This document shows positions 33,673-45,923 of a stretch of DNA of 64,000 nt, in pieces (within the stretch, counting starts at the first letter, position 1; each line of letters starts with the position of its first letter). The DNA is from Hydra vulgaris (lineage: Eukaryota > Cnidaria > Hydrozoa > Anthoathecata > Hydridae): assembly GCF_038396675.1 (NCBI RefSeq), contig NC_088927.1:42662501-42726500 (forward strand). The letters are read 5' to 3'. A program made the translations under genes and the position numbers. The notes under the pieces were generated by a model. That model was not told the origin of the DNA. It searched no databases and worked only from the letters and a program-made list of their open reading frames with translations.

Positions 33673-34390
33673 TCTAATTATTAATCAGTTGTATAATATA
33701 CAAAAAATTTTTATTCATTTGAAACAAAACGGAAATTAAATATTCGCTTTTATAAGATTTTGTATTCTTGTCTTTTTTAAACATTTATATGTGTTTAAAT
33801 GTGTGTGTTACCTTTTAAAAGATTTTTATGTGTGTATATGTAGGTGTTAACAATGTTTACTTAATAGTATAAAAATGTGGATAATGAAAGTTAAAGTACA
33901 GGAAATTAGAAAAATGATAAAAATAAACAGTGTCCCATTTCACCCCAATTCTTCTGTCCCAAGTCACCCCACCACTTGTGGGTGTGAGAAAACCTTCATT
34001 TTATATAGTTGTCGCAGCCATATGCTAATCATATTTCTTCAGTAGTTAAATAGAACAATAGTGAATAATTAAAAACCATGAACATAAAAATATATGCAAA
34101 CAACGCATAATTTTTTAATAATAATGATGTTTTCAAAATCCAGGAATATTGTTAGATTTTTTTATATTTGCAAGTAATCCGAAAAAAAAATACTTCTGAA
34201 ACTGAAAAAACAGAATAATATGAAGAAGCTATTGCAAACTCATAACATATATGAAAAACTTTTGCTTTATCAAATTTTTTACTGAGATATTGCAAAGTCC
34301 CATCTCACCCCAAGTCCAGTCTCACCCCGTTTTACCCTACTATTCAATTTTCAGTCATCTTAGTTACTACAAGTCATCATCTACCGTAAG

Positions 34391-34419
34391 CATATATATA
34401 TATGCATATTCATATATAT

Positions 34420-34516
<97 letters not shown>

Positions 34517-34533
34517 GAGAGAGAGAGTGAGAG
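34391..34533. repeat. (AT)n(GA)n microsatellite, unit B
   Basis: Compound AT tract followed by about 20 bp of GA in the second array unit. Confidence 0.9.
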
Positions 34534-34701
34534 AAAGATTTTTTTAATTTTGTAAAAATACAATGATGAACCATCTAATTATTATTCAGTTGTATAATAT
34601 ACAAAATGTTTTTATTAGTTTGAAACACAATGGAAATCAAGTTATCGCTCTTATTTGATTATGCTTTCTTGCCTTTTTAAAAGATTTATATGTGTGTATA
34701 T

Positions 34702-37590
34702 TTGGGTGTCCAAGAAATGCACGGAAATTTTTTTTTTTCAAATAGTTGATGTCTCACCCTCTGAAAAGTGTCTCTTGGGTACAATAATTCATTTGGTGAA
34801 GTTACAGCTCATTTGAACAAGTTTGAGAGATCCCCCTAGGGCATTTTAAATTTTACTATCGAGTTAATTCAAAATCCATATTAATAATCTTAAACAATAT
34901 GCATAAAATGAGTGAAATAAAGCTAGAAATGCAAACTAGTTTAATTATCTCACTGCTGACATTAATTAGAGTTTAAAATATTATTTTTAATTACCTATAG
35001 AATGATAATCTTTATTAGAGAATGCAAAAAATGTATAATTTTGACCAGTCAACTCGCTAATTTAAACAAAAGTTTAGGAACAAATTTTACTTTTGTTTAT
35101 TATTATTTGCTGCAGTGCTATTGTCACATGACCAAGTGGCCATTTTGTTTTTTTTACTAATAACATAACAATTATGTAATCATTTTTTAATTGTATTCTC
35201 CAAATATTTCTAAAATATATTAAAATATTTAAATACAATATTAAACTACTTATACTTAGTAACACTTATACTGTCATTGGTACTTGTATAATTTTTTTAG
35301 GGTATGGCTAAATCTACAGTAACCAGAAGCAATAACAACATATGGCTTATCGGCTTTCCAAAAGAAACCATCTCAGGTGCTCGCCTCCCTTCAGGCCAGG
35401 ACGTCATAAAAAAATTTTATTCTATCACCGTGTACAGAAGCTAAACATTAATAAAGCTGCACAACAAGTGCACGAGCAACTGCTCCCATTTTGGGTTAAA
35501 TCAAGATTGCCTGTACGACAAAAATATCACATAATACAGAAAATTAAAGATCTGTATTCTGACCAAGTTCGTTTGATGAAGCATCGTAAGAGAACTCTAC
35601 TGATCAAATGAACCAAAAAGAATACACAAATAAGTTGAGTCAACTTTTTGACATCAGCCATGCCAACTCTGAACAGTTGATAAAAACTGATGAAGACAAA
35701 CAGTTTTTGAAATTACAACAACAATCAAGAACGGGATCGATTGGGTCTGTGGACAAAAAACTTATGGTTAAAGAAAATTGAGTTGCTAAACGTCAAAAAC
35801 AATTTATCAGGAATGTCGATAATGCAGCAAAAGATGCTGTATCAAAAAATGTTTACCGTGGACGGAGTGGGTTTTCATTAACAGCAGAGTCAGCTTCAGA
35901 CCAACAACTGGACAGTGCAACACATTCAACAACATAATCCGTTTGCCATGATTCTAATGAAGATGATAAATCTGATGAAGAATTTCTTGTACATTCAGCA
36001 TGCTCAAGTAAAACAAATTCTACAACACAACGCAGACATCGCAGAGACATTATATCTCTCAAAGTTGCAGCTGTGCTGGATAGGACAAATACCAGCATTA
36101 GAAAGTCAACTATGATTCTTGCATCGGCATTGAACGAAGCTGGTGTTCTGATATCAGAGACAATATTTTCCAAGAGTACAATGCATAGACATCGTCAGCG
36201 CCGTTGTCAACAAGCTGCAGCTCTTATAAAAGAAAATTATGTTCCCTCAAAATCCATTGTTCATTGGGATGGGAAACTTTTGACCGATGTTACTGGTGTG
36301 GTCAACGTAGATCGGTTACCTGTCATGCTCTCATCACTTGTCGATGGCACTACAAAACTTCTTGGAGTTCCAAAGTTAGCATCTGAATCAGGACAAGCAG
36401 CTGCTGATGCAGTTCATAAACATATAAAATCTTGGAAGTGTGAATCAATGGTTATTGGCATGTGCAGGTTGATGTAGCCATTCGCAAACCTGGTGCACTG
36501 CACAGGGCATGATGGATGGCAAAAGCCATCTACGCATTAAAAATTGAACTATTATTCACCGTAAATAAAACTATTTTTAACTTAACAGCTCAAGAATTAC
36601 AAGGTATTCAACGTTTGCATCGGTTTATCATTCGTGTTTATCTTCAGTCATGGCTTTCATGCAGGCTTACTGCTGATGCACCTGTGAATGATATTCTGTT
36701 GATACAGCGTTTGCATGACTATGAACATGCAGTTCTTGGTTCGACTGGATTAAAAATGATGCTGCGTCATTCTTGGTACATGAGTCCAGAATTGGCAACT
36801 CTTGCTCTTTTTTCATCTCTCCTGTCTGACAAAGAAAAGACTGATCTTGTCCGCACAATACAAGCAGATCGAGGCCCACATCTGATGAAAACACTACCAC
36901 AAAGTTTTGACAATTTGCGTGCGTCTAAAACATTTATTGAAACATCCAATATTGACACCAGTTTTCTTGATGTACCTGTTGAAAACTGGTCAGATACTCC
37001 ATCTTTCCAAGTTACTGCAGTGTTTCTAAGGAATCTGGTTTGCATCAATGACTCTGCAAAACGGGGAGTAGCGTTGGTACAACATTTCAATGAAACCATC
37101 ACCAAAGACGAAGAACAGAAACAATTTTCGCTTCAAGTAGTTGAACAGCATAGGAAAAACTTTGCAGAATATAATCGTGAACTGCTAGCTAAAATTTGAA
37201 TTATTTGCATAATCTACATAAATGCTTATTAATTAATATTCAAGCAAACTGAAACTCAATAAAATCTTGCTTTTCAATCATTTTTGACCTATTTTTTGAA
37301 GTTAAAAAATAAAAGGCATTGCAGATTTATATATTTTTTCAGAATTATATATTTTGTTTCATTTGTATAAACAAATCATAAAACATTACAAATTATATCA
37401 TATAACACTGTACCAAAAGAAGTTAGCAAACGATCAAACACCAAAATCGGAAACTTTCGACCCCTTGGGGGACCTCTAAACATTGTCCAAATGGGCTAAA
37501 AATTAGCAGATAAACTACTGTTACCATACAAACATAATTAATAGGGTAAGACATAAATATTTTAAAACATCATATTTTTGGGACACCCTA
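34702..37590 (+). mobile_element. 2.9-kb DNA transposon with GGGTGTCC ends, inserted in unit B
   Basis: Starts TTGGGTGTCCAAGAAATG and ends TTTTGGGACACCCTA. GTGTATA flanks it on both sides (34694-34700 and 37591-37597), consistent with a 7-bp target duplication. Subterminal inverted motifs GAGAGATCCCCCTAGGG (34830) and CCCTTGGGGGACCTCT (37463) strengthen the pairing. It carries one transposase pseudogene on the plus strand. The repeat unit resumes on the far side (TGTGTGTTAGCTTTTAAAAG). Confidence 0.85.
35304..37199 (+). pseudogene. Transposase of a GGGTGTCC-end family, internally deleted
   Basis: Starts at ATG 35304 (MAKSTVTRSNNNIWLIGFPK, ISGARLPSGQDVIKKFY). It shifts frame near 35440 into INKAAQQVHEQLLPFWVKSR and IQKIKDLYSDQ. 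Then come TSIRKSTMILASALNEAGVL, SKSTMHRHRQRR, SIVHWDGKLLTDVTG, VDRLPVMLSSLVDGTTKLLG and WKCESMVIGMC. From there it jumps to RKPGALHRA and WMAKAIYALKIELL. After that come APVNDILLIQRLHDYEHAVL, DSAKRGVALVQHFNETITKD and EEQKQFSLQVVEQHRKNFAE. I recall intact relatives having about 200 residues between the IGMC and KPGAxHRA blocks, so a central part is deleted, along with several acidic residues. Stops at 35779, 35936 and in HRA*WM add to the decay. The superfamily is not certain. Confidence 0.75.
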
Positions 37591-38171
37591 GTGTATACGT
37601 GTGTGTTAGCTTTTAAAAGATTTATATGTGTGTATATGTTGGAGTTAACGATGTTTACTTAATAGTATAAAAATGTGGATGATGAAAGTTAAATACAGTA
37701 AATTAAAAAATGATAAAATTAAACAGTGTCCCATTTCACCCCAATTATCCTGTCCCAAGTCACCCCATCACTAGTAGGTGTGAGTAAACCTTTATTTTAT
37801 ATAGTTCTCGTAGCCATATGCTAATCATATTTCTTCAGTAGTTCAATAAAACAATAGTGAATAATTTAAAACCATAAACATAAAAATATATGCAAACAAC
37901 GCATAAATATTTAATATTAATGATGTCTTCAAAATCCAGGAAAATTGTTAGATTTTAATATATTCGCAAATAATCCGAAAAAATAATACTTCTGAAACTT
38001 AAAAAATACAATAATATGACGAAGCTATTGCAATATTATAACATATACGAAAAACTTTTGCTTTATTAAATTTTTCACTGAGATATTGCCAAGTCCCATC
38101 TCACCCCGTTCTCCTCTACTACACAATTTTTAGTCATCTTAGTTACTACAAGTCATCATTTACCGTAAACA

Positions 38172-38333
<162 letters not shown>

Positions 38334-38592
38334 TATTTTTTTAAAAATACAATGATGAACCATCTAATTATTATTCAGTTGTATAATATACAAAATTTTT
38401 TTAATAATTTGAAACAAAATGGAAATTAAATAATCGCTTTTATTCGATTATGTTTTCTCGTCTTTTTAAGAGATTTATATGCGTGTATATATGTTTGTTA
38501 GCTTTTAAAAGATTTATATGTGTTTATATGTAGGTGTTAACAATGATGAAATGTAGTTGTTAATGATGATGTAAATTAAAAAAGTGATAAGG

Positions 38593-38835
38593 TATTGTGG
38601 TTTATTCTCCTCCGGCTAGTTACCATACAGAGACCACCATACCAAGGTACGCATAGACATGTTCAGCCCCCCAAGAAGGAGCGTCACAACTGCTTTACAG
38701 CCGAGAGTAAAGTGAGTTTTGGAAGAACGAAGTTATCTTAGAGCGAAAGATAGAAGAAGTCGTGTTAGAAAGATAGCTTAGAGAAAGCGGACAGGATTGC
38801 ACGTGATGTTAGATTGTGCAATAGGTGGAAAACAT
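38593..38835 (+). repeat. SINE-like dispersed repeat, copy 2
   Basis: Begins TTGTGGTTTATTCTCCTCCG, then GCTAGTTACCATACAGAG, GGAGCGTCACAACTGC, CGAGAGTAAAGTGAG, GGAAGAACGAAG, GCGAAAGATAGAAG and AGCGGACAGGATTGCACG. The same blocks in the same order occur inverted at 44700-44893 and 45425-45665. It is more GC-rich than its surroundings. It has no reading frame; I see no certain polymerase III boxes. Confidence 0.7.
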
Positions 38836-38865
38836 GCTGAAACTAGGTTAACCTAAATGACAGCA

Positions 38866-38919
38866 GTTACGTATTAATTAAAAACCAATTCGTGAATTAA
38901 TTTTTAATTAATACGTAAC
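38866..38919. repeat. Inverted repeat TTACGTATTAATTAAAAA
   Basis: AGTTACGTATTAATTAAAAA and TTTTTAATTAATACGTAAC surround CCAATTCGTGAATTAA. A related ATTCGCGAATTAATTTTGAA (on the minus strand) lies next to the SINE-like copy at 45425, so this may be part of the same repeat. Confidence 0.7.
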
Positions 38920-41300
38920 AAAAAAATGATAAGGTTATTTACCATGGCACGCTGTGTGCGACAATTAGCATAGTGCAAAAAAATATATAGATTGATAGTA
39001 ATTTTTTACTTGTGGGACATAAATTTCCTAAACAAACGATTTCTAACCCAATTTTATCCAATCCTTATTACATAAAACTCTTATAAAATAATTCAAATGT
39101 CTTCGTATAATACAGTTTCCTAATTCTTTCTAGATATTTTTATGAAAATTTTTAATAAATTTATACTTAAAAATCAAGTGCGCAAATGTGCAATTACAGC
39201 TCATTATGGGCCCTAATTATATCTGTATAACAACCGCTTCTTTTTTTTAATAAAGAAAAAAGTGTTTTTAAGTTACCTTACCCCTTGCAGGGTTTCCATT
39301 TTTTTTCCATTCCAGTTTCTATCCCTTTCCCAGATAACTCTTTAAACGGACTTCGTCAAGGTAAACTTAAGCAAAAACTCCAAACAACAACCAAATAACA
39401 AATAGGGTGTGTCATACTATAGGATTTTTTTTAAAAAAAGTCTTACCAAAAACCCACGATAAAGAAAACTTGCATACAGCTAATTTAAAACTAGAGCCAA
39501 AAATAAAAAAAATTACGTTCAGCAACAGAGAATGGTGTTTTAAAATGGCATATTTATGACAAGATAACGATCCATAAAGAATACAATAATAAAGATTAAA
39601 ACAAACGAATTTAACGAGCTTTTAAACTCTAGTCAAAGTAATTACGACTATGGCTTCCATATGTTTTATAACTACGATCCATATACTCCATATCTACGAT
39701 CAAGAAAAAAAACAAAGATAGCAAAAATTCAAAAGTTTATGACAAAAAATAGAGACAAATAGTAAAAACGAATTAGTACGTAATTACATAATTAGTAAAT
39801 GCCTGATAAAATAAATGATATTATGAATAGATAGTACTATGAATAGTTATTAGAAAAAGTGTGGATGTAATAGCTACACTATTTGAACAGATGTTCAGTG
39901 ATGTACAGAGGGTAATTAATAAAAGAAAATGGGAAATGTGTATTTGTCTAATCCGATTACTAAATTGTATTTGTTTTTTGTTTTTTTTAAATCTGATGGC
40001 AAAAGTCAATTTAACTAGACTAACTGTTTCATTTACTATCTGTGTGAATAATTATCATAATTTAGCGGTGAATTTTGCAAAACCCATTACATCAAGCCAG
40101 ATTTTTTAGCTCTACGATTTTCTATTTAGTCATAAAGCCGCATGATACACTATTCTATTTCTTGTTCTCGAGGATGGTTGGAGTGCGATACATTATAAAT
40201 ATAGGTTATAAATATAGATTAAGATAAATTATAAATATAGAGTTATATAATGTGTAACAACAGCACTTAGGAAAAGAATCGAGATTCAGTAAATAATAGA
40301 TTACGCTTAATTAGTAAGTAAATCTTTTTATAAAATGTTTTAAGCATTGTTCAACGAATAATTTGTAATATCATTGTATGTTTATACTGTATGTACCTTT
40401 GTATATAGTAGAAATTATCAATAATAAAAAATAAACGACATAAATTCCGTATAAAAGTTATCTATACTTTATTATAAACATTTTGGCGGTTAATTTATGC
40501 AAAAGTGGCAAAGAATTCAAACTTAAATGTCGAAAAAAGTAAAGAAGTGGTTCAGATAAATCTTGATATTACTTTACATTAATTTGCTATTTGAGCAATT
40601 TTAAACACAACAAGTGTTAGCATTTTTATAATGAATTCTATCAACTTGTTGGTTCTTTTATATTATTTTCGCGTGATTTCTTAACTCTTTTATAACGTGA
40701 TACAATCTTTCTTAACTCTTTTATAACTACTTTTTTACGTGATACAATCTTTCTAGCTCTTGTACAGCTAACCTTACCACTTTCTCGCATACCTAACAGA
40801 ACAACAGCCTATTTAAAATCAGTTTTTAATTCCCATGAAAAAAGAAACTACGCCGTAATAATGCGTAACGTAAATATTAATACATAATTCTTTGTTGGAA
40901 AAAAAATGATATCATTTTTTTGGCACGTCTTCATAATGATTTTCTTATAATATTCTTAATTATTAAAAGTTCTTTAAGGATTTTCTCTTATTTTTCGCAA
41001 TGATATCACCTCATTTAAGATGACTTCCAATGCGATGGTTTTTGTTTGACGTCAGAGCGACTTAATGGATATTCACGATTAACGTCGATAGAAAATTTAC
41101 CCGACGTTACGTTTTAAATTGAGCCCACAAGTAATATATATATATATACTTTTATAATTTAGTTAATTTTTATGTACTTTTTGATTTAGTTAAGTAAAAA
41201 ACCCAAAAAAAACTGAAAGGCTTGCTTCTCCATGAAAAAACACAAAGAAAATAACAGGGGGCGTTGTTAGAAAAACGAATAGAATTTTAAAGAAGTAAAA
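38920..41300. other. No gene recognised
   Basis: AT-rich region. A short tandem duplication of TCTTAACTCTTTTATAAC and ACGTGATACAATCTTTCT lies at 40679-40754. Frames of 62-82 codons around 39821-40109 have no recognisable motif. Confidence 0.55.
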
Positions 41301-41309
41301 CTTAAGTAA

Positions 41310-43460
41310 AACTAGCTTCGATAATGAAAAGGTTAAGCAACTCTAAGAGGAAAAAAAAATCCTCGGCATTGACAGAAATATTTATGAGAACAAAACAAAT
41401 TAAATATGAAGAAGGCAACCAACAAAATCTTTTTTTTAAATGGAAAGAGATAATCAAAAGACACGAAAAACATTCCAAAAATAATAAGAATATTTTTAAA
41501 ACATTTATACAAAAAAAAAAATTTAAACGTAAAAAAAAACATTTTATCGATAAAATTAAAAATATTCTAAACGATGACCGAAACGCCATTTTAAACATTC
41601 AATTAAGCAGGAATTCCACAATGCCGCAATATCCTTAGGCAGAGAAAACAAACTACGCATTGAAGACATCCTAATTGTGCGTTACCAAGAATACTGGGAC
41701 ATATGCGGTGAGGAGCTGACTAACCTTTTTGACAAAAACATGTTTAACTTAAATAACGAGTTATCTTAAACACAAAATACGGCCCTCATCTCCCAATTAC
41801 CCAAAGATGGGAACAGAACACTAATACAAAACTGAAGACCAATCTTTCAGCCATGCGCAGACTAAAAATGAATCGCAAAACCGCCAGCACTGAGACTTTC
41901 AAAACTCCTGAACGTTTTACTCGGATCAACACAAACGTTCTTAGTACCCGAAAGAAAAATCTTCTAAATATAATTCTTGCCAGAGATGTTATTCATTACA
42001 CAAATATATTGGAAGCTGCCTGATCACTATCGATCAGGAAAAAGCATTTGACAAAATTGATCGAAACTTTCTCATTAAAATCCTCGAAAAACTTAGTTTG
42101 GTTAAAATTTTATATACGCAATTAAACAATTTATGAATAACACTCAATCCATTATCAGAAACAACAAGGTTTATGAAAGGCGAACCCTTTAAAATTGAGA
42201 GAGGTGTCCGTCAAGGAGACCCAATATCCCTGATGCTCTACTGCCTGGCAGTGGAAACGCTTACTCGCGAATTTCAGTCTAATAGGTTTATAGACGGCAT
42301 CCCGCTGCCAGTAACTAAAACAAGCATTAAAGTAATACCGTACGCAGACAACACAACACTATTTTTACAAAGGGAAAAGTCAATTAAAGAAATTTTTAAT
42401 CTTCTTGAGGACTTTGAGCGGGATCAAACATCAACAAAAACAAAACAAAAGCTTAGGTTTAACTACCTAGGATACGAGAATAAAATAAAAACACTCAATT
42501 AAAAAAGTTTCAAAATCTAGACAGGTTTAAAAATACTTGTCAAACTAGGCAGGTTTAAAAATACTCGGAATTACATTCTACACAGATTTTGCCTATACAG
42601 GCAGAATAAACGGGCACACTTCCACAGAAAAGTTCCAAAAAAATATCCAAAACTGCCTTTCCTTGAAATGCAAACGAATCTTTGTCAACACCCATGCTCT
42701 GTCATGGTGTGGCATGTGGCAAACGTATCTCAAAACAAGACCTCATAAAATAGATAAAACAATCTCAACCTACCTTTGGAAGAGCATGAACCCATTAAAG
42801 AGACATTCTGAAATTACCCGATAAAAAGGGTTAATAAATATGTGCAACCAAGGATTTTTCTTGCAAAAATACTTTCTAGCATACACTCTAAGCTAAAACT
42901 AAATATCCTCAATGACTGTTACATAGTTGAAAAAGTAATACAAAATCCATAAATCAACTCCAGTTTTATTATAAAGATCTAATTGAAAAAGGTAATCTTT
43001 AACATTACCCAAAATAAAAACAAAAAATTATTACACCCATATCTCTCAACAAAAAGATAACATGAACATTAAACTAATTCAACTCAAATGGGAGGCAAAA
43101 TTCAAAAAATCAATCCGATAAAAACAGATTTGGGAAAGGAACTTTGACTCTTATGCTCAATGAATAATCAAAAGTACAAATTACCACTAAAACACACATT
43201 ACCACTAATGAGTTATGGAGATGTAGAAACTCCAAACTTAAAGAAAATCATAATATTCCTGCCAAAAAATAAGAAAATCATAATATTCCTGCTAAAAATA
43301 TACTAAAAGAAATTAAATCCGCCTGGAAACTCCTGTATAATAAATACTCTAGAGAAAATGATATAGAAAAATTTGAAAATTTTCCGAATAAACAGTGCAA
43401 TAAGCAACTGCAACAATCAAGATTTAACATTAGCTATATAAATATAGTGAAATGAATTAC
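41310..43460 (+). mobile_element. Tx1/L1-like LINE, RT and 3' part, decayed
   Basis: A basic, lysine-rich frame (41324-41638) matches the linker of such LINEs. GSCLITIDQEKAFDKIDRNF (42018-42070) is the first catalytic RT block. ERGVRQGDPISLMLYCLAVE (42190-42255) is the next. VIPYADNTTLFLQREKS (about 42330-42380) is the palm, with YADN in place of YADD, so the last catalytic Asp is changed. The part after RT (TDFAYTGRINGHTSTEKFQK, WCGMWQTYLKT) is in another frame. Stops and frameshifts are frequent. It may be the other half of the 45924-48210 copy, since one has mostly RT and the other ORF1 plus endonuclease. Confidence 0.75.
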
Positions 43461-44170
43461 AAACACAATCATAAGAAACATTAAACGGACCTTTTACCTT
43501 AGTTGGGTACGAGAACGAGCATGACCCTAGCCGTCCAGTGACAGCGAAGGTTGTGTGAAAACATTTTAAGGATTAATCGCCACGATGTATATATTTTAAG
43601 CACAACCACGCGTGTGTCGCTAGCGTACGACGAACACGCTTTTTTTTTTAAATGCAAAGTTTAATAGCCATCACAATATTTTATAAACACGCTTTAGTTT
43701 TTATTATAGATTAATTTTTTTTATTATATAGAACGCATGCGCTCAACATTAAGTTATATTTTAAACGAGCAGCTAATTTAAGCAACTGCTATTAACTCCT
43801 TTTGAAACTAAAGTTTTATATATTTTAAAACTTTTTCATTCAAAGTTTGAGTTTGATACCAAACCAGTTTGCCAGTTGTTTTTTTATTTTATATAATAAT
43901 TTTAATAAGTAACTAAAAAATTAACTTTTGTCAATACAACTTTAAAATTTCTTGTTGTATAAAAAAGGGTCACCAATATTATACCATTAGTGACCCTTGA
44001 ATGTAAACTCTCCCAAATTATTTTTTTATTTTGAGCCTTGAACAATCTATATAACGTTTTATATAACCCACCTCATATATGTAAAGTACCCATATTGTAG
44101 ATTTCTTTATAAAACCCCTCAATTTGTGGAACCCGTAAAGTATCCATTTATTATATACGGTATTTCTTAA
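43460..44170. other. No gene; short inverted repeat
   Basis: AT-rich DNA. AAGGGTCACCAATATT...ATTAGTGACCCTT at 43965-43998 could form a weak hairpin. Confidence 0.5.
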
Positions 44171-44177
44171 AGACAAA

Positions 44178-44428
44178 TTTTTTTTTTTTTTTATTATTTT
44201 TTTTTTTTGTTATTCACTTCCTGAAGGCCGAGTAAAGATGAGGAGGTTACTTAATAGTGGTTATAACCCTCTCTCAACTCTTTAACTCCGAAACACGTAC
44301 CTTGACGAACAAAGCCGCTGCACGGAGAAACAAGTTGAGCGCGGTACTACTAGGGATGTGGTAGGGGTCGAACTCGGATCCTCTCGCTTATGAAGCGAGC
44401 GCTTTACCACTACACCACTACCGCATAT
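44178..44428 (-). mobile_element. tRNA-derived SINE (CAU anticodon), longer copy with A-tail
   Basis: Read on the minus strand: TATGCGGTAGTGGTGTAGTG, CTCGC TTCATAA GCGAG, GAGTTCGACCCCTACCAC. The body follows (CTTGTTTCTCCGTGCAGCGG, GAGAGGGTTATAACCAC), then CCTCCTCATCTTTACTCGGC, CTTCAGGAAGTG, and an A-rich tail of about 30 bases (poly-T at 44178-44211 on the plus strand). TGGTGTAGTGG and GTTCGACCC fit A and B boxes. The tRNA-like part pairs GGTAG with CTACC in the acceptor. It matches the copy at 5733-5926 through about 190 bp. Confidence 0.85.
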
Positions 44429-44699
44429 ACCGCAACTTGAAAAATATTGCAGAGAACCACCCTGTCTTTGTAAACTACCCAACATGTAAATTCTTTTTAT
44501 AAGATAAATGTATAAATGTTGTTAAATATAAAAATAAAAAAAAACTCGCTCTGGGCCTAATGGCTAAAATCGCTTCTTGGCCTAATGGTTATGATCAAGT
44601 GTAGTATCAGTTCTTATTTCGACAACAAAGTTACTTGATGAAGAATTCACATGAAGTGATTTGTCAGTCATCAACTGGGTGACCTAATTAACTGTATGT

Positions 44700-44893
44700 T
44701 TTGTACCTTCTAACATTGTGTGCAATTCCTGTCCGCTCTATGCTAACGCGACTAATTCTATCTTTCACTCTAGCATTCTTTCGTACTTCCCAAACTCACA
44801 TTACTCTTGGTCCGTAAAGCAATGACTTGTCTTGGCGAGCCTTGATAATACCTCCGCAAGGCAACTAGCTGGAGGAGGATAAACCACAATACA
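44700..44893 (-). repeat. SINE-like dispersed repeat, copy 3
   Basis: Plus-strand blocks TGTGCAATTCCTGTCCGCT, ATTCTATCTTTCACTCTAGC, ACTCTTGGTCCGTAAAGC and GCTGGAGGAGGATAAACCAC are the inverse of the copy at 38593. It is shorter than the other two good copies, lacking the GGAGCGTCATAACC block. Confidence 0.7.
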
Positions 44894-44899
44894 TTTTTA

Positions 44900-45215
44900 T
44901 TTCAGCTCCGGACCATCTCTTTCAATTGATCACGGTGTTGTTAGAAACAGCAAAAGATCGAAACCAATAGAATCCTTTTACGTCCGGAAATCTCAAAGCG
45001 TTCCGTCCACTCCGGACATTAAATGGAGATTAACCATGCCGCTTGATTTTGGCTAAGTGGCAAGACTAAACCTTTAAGTAGGCCAAACTCTCGGCTCCCA
45101 AAATAATACCGCCTTCTAGGGCCAAGTGTAGGGCCCTGGTTTCAGCTGCAGGTGTCTCTAAATGGTAAGTAAAAAAAAATAACTTAAAAAAATAAAAAAA
45201 CTTATGTTATACTTA
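44900..45215 (+). repeat. GC-rich repeat-like segment ending in an A-rich tail
   Basis: A relatively GC-rich block (GTCCGGAAATCTCAAAGCG, TTTTGGCTAAGTGGCAAGAC, GTAGGGCCCTGGTTTCAGCT) ends in AAAAAAAAATAACTTAAAAA. It has the look of a LINE or SINE 3' end or 5' region, but there is only one copy in the window. TGGCTAAGTGG matches an A box; no B box follows. Confidence 0.35.
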
Positions 45216-45424
45216 TTTTATAATATCTAAAACAATAAGCGAAAATCAGACTGGTTAAAATTAGCTATTTTAACTGGCAAGTATCTTTTAACAGAGTAAA
45301 AAAATAGCTTAAGTTTCTGGGACGGTAAGTTTTTGTTACAATCATTGTAACGTAGTAAGTAAAAATTAGTTCTCGAATTTATTTAATCGACTGTTCCGTA
45401 TTAATTCAAAATTAATTCGCGAAC

Positions 45425-45665
45425 AAATATTAATTGCACCGTCTTAACACCGCGTGCAATCCTGTCCGCTGTCTTTATGCTATCTTTCTAAATCGACTAC
45501 TTCTATCTTTCACTCTAACATATCTTCGTTCTTCCTTAAATCACTTTACTCTTGGTCCGTAGAGCGGGTTATGACGCTCCTTTTGGAGCCAAACTTGTCT
45601 TTGCGGTCCTTGGTAATGTGGCCTCTATATGGCAATTAGCCGGAGGAGGATAAACCACAAAACCA
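45425..45665 (-). repeat. SINE-like dispersed repeat, copy 4
   Basis: Plus-strand blocks CGTGCAATCCTGTCCGCTG, CTATCTTTCACTCTAACATA, ACTCTTGGTCCGTAGAGCG, GGTTATGACGCTCCTTTTGG and GCCGGAGGAGGATAAACCAC. This is the inverse of 38593-38835 over the whole length and the best match to it. Confidence 0.75.
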
Positions 45666-45923
45666 GTTTCTGGGACGGAAAAAAAAAATAAAAAAATAAT
45701 AGTTTTATTTGTGTTTGGCTCTGTACTTTGTTGGTACTTTTAAATATGTCTTATGCTAATGTTACAAGTAAAGTATATGTGCTACATGTTACGGGAAAAA
45801 ATGTGCTATGTGCTACGGGAAAAAACAAAAAAAAATAAGAGTACTATTTGTGTTAATAAGGTATGCTTCATAAAAGTCTGTTAATTTCATACGAGTTACC
45901 GAATAATTTACACGATTTTTAAT

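Noticed and set aside
39821-40109. Overlapping 62- and 82-codon frames
   Set aside because: Composition is that of AT-rich noncoding DNA and no homology is recognised.
45050-45075. TGGCTAAGTGG as a polymerase III A box of a third SINE
   Set aside because: No B box follows at the right distance and there is no second copy in the window.
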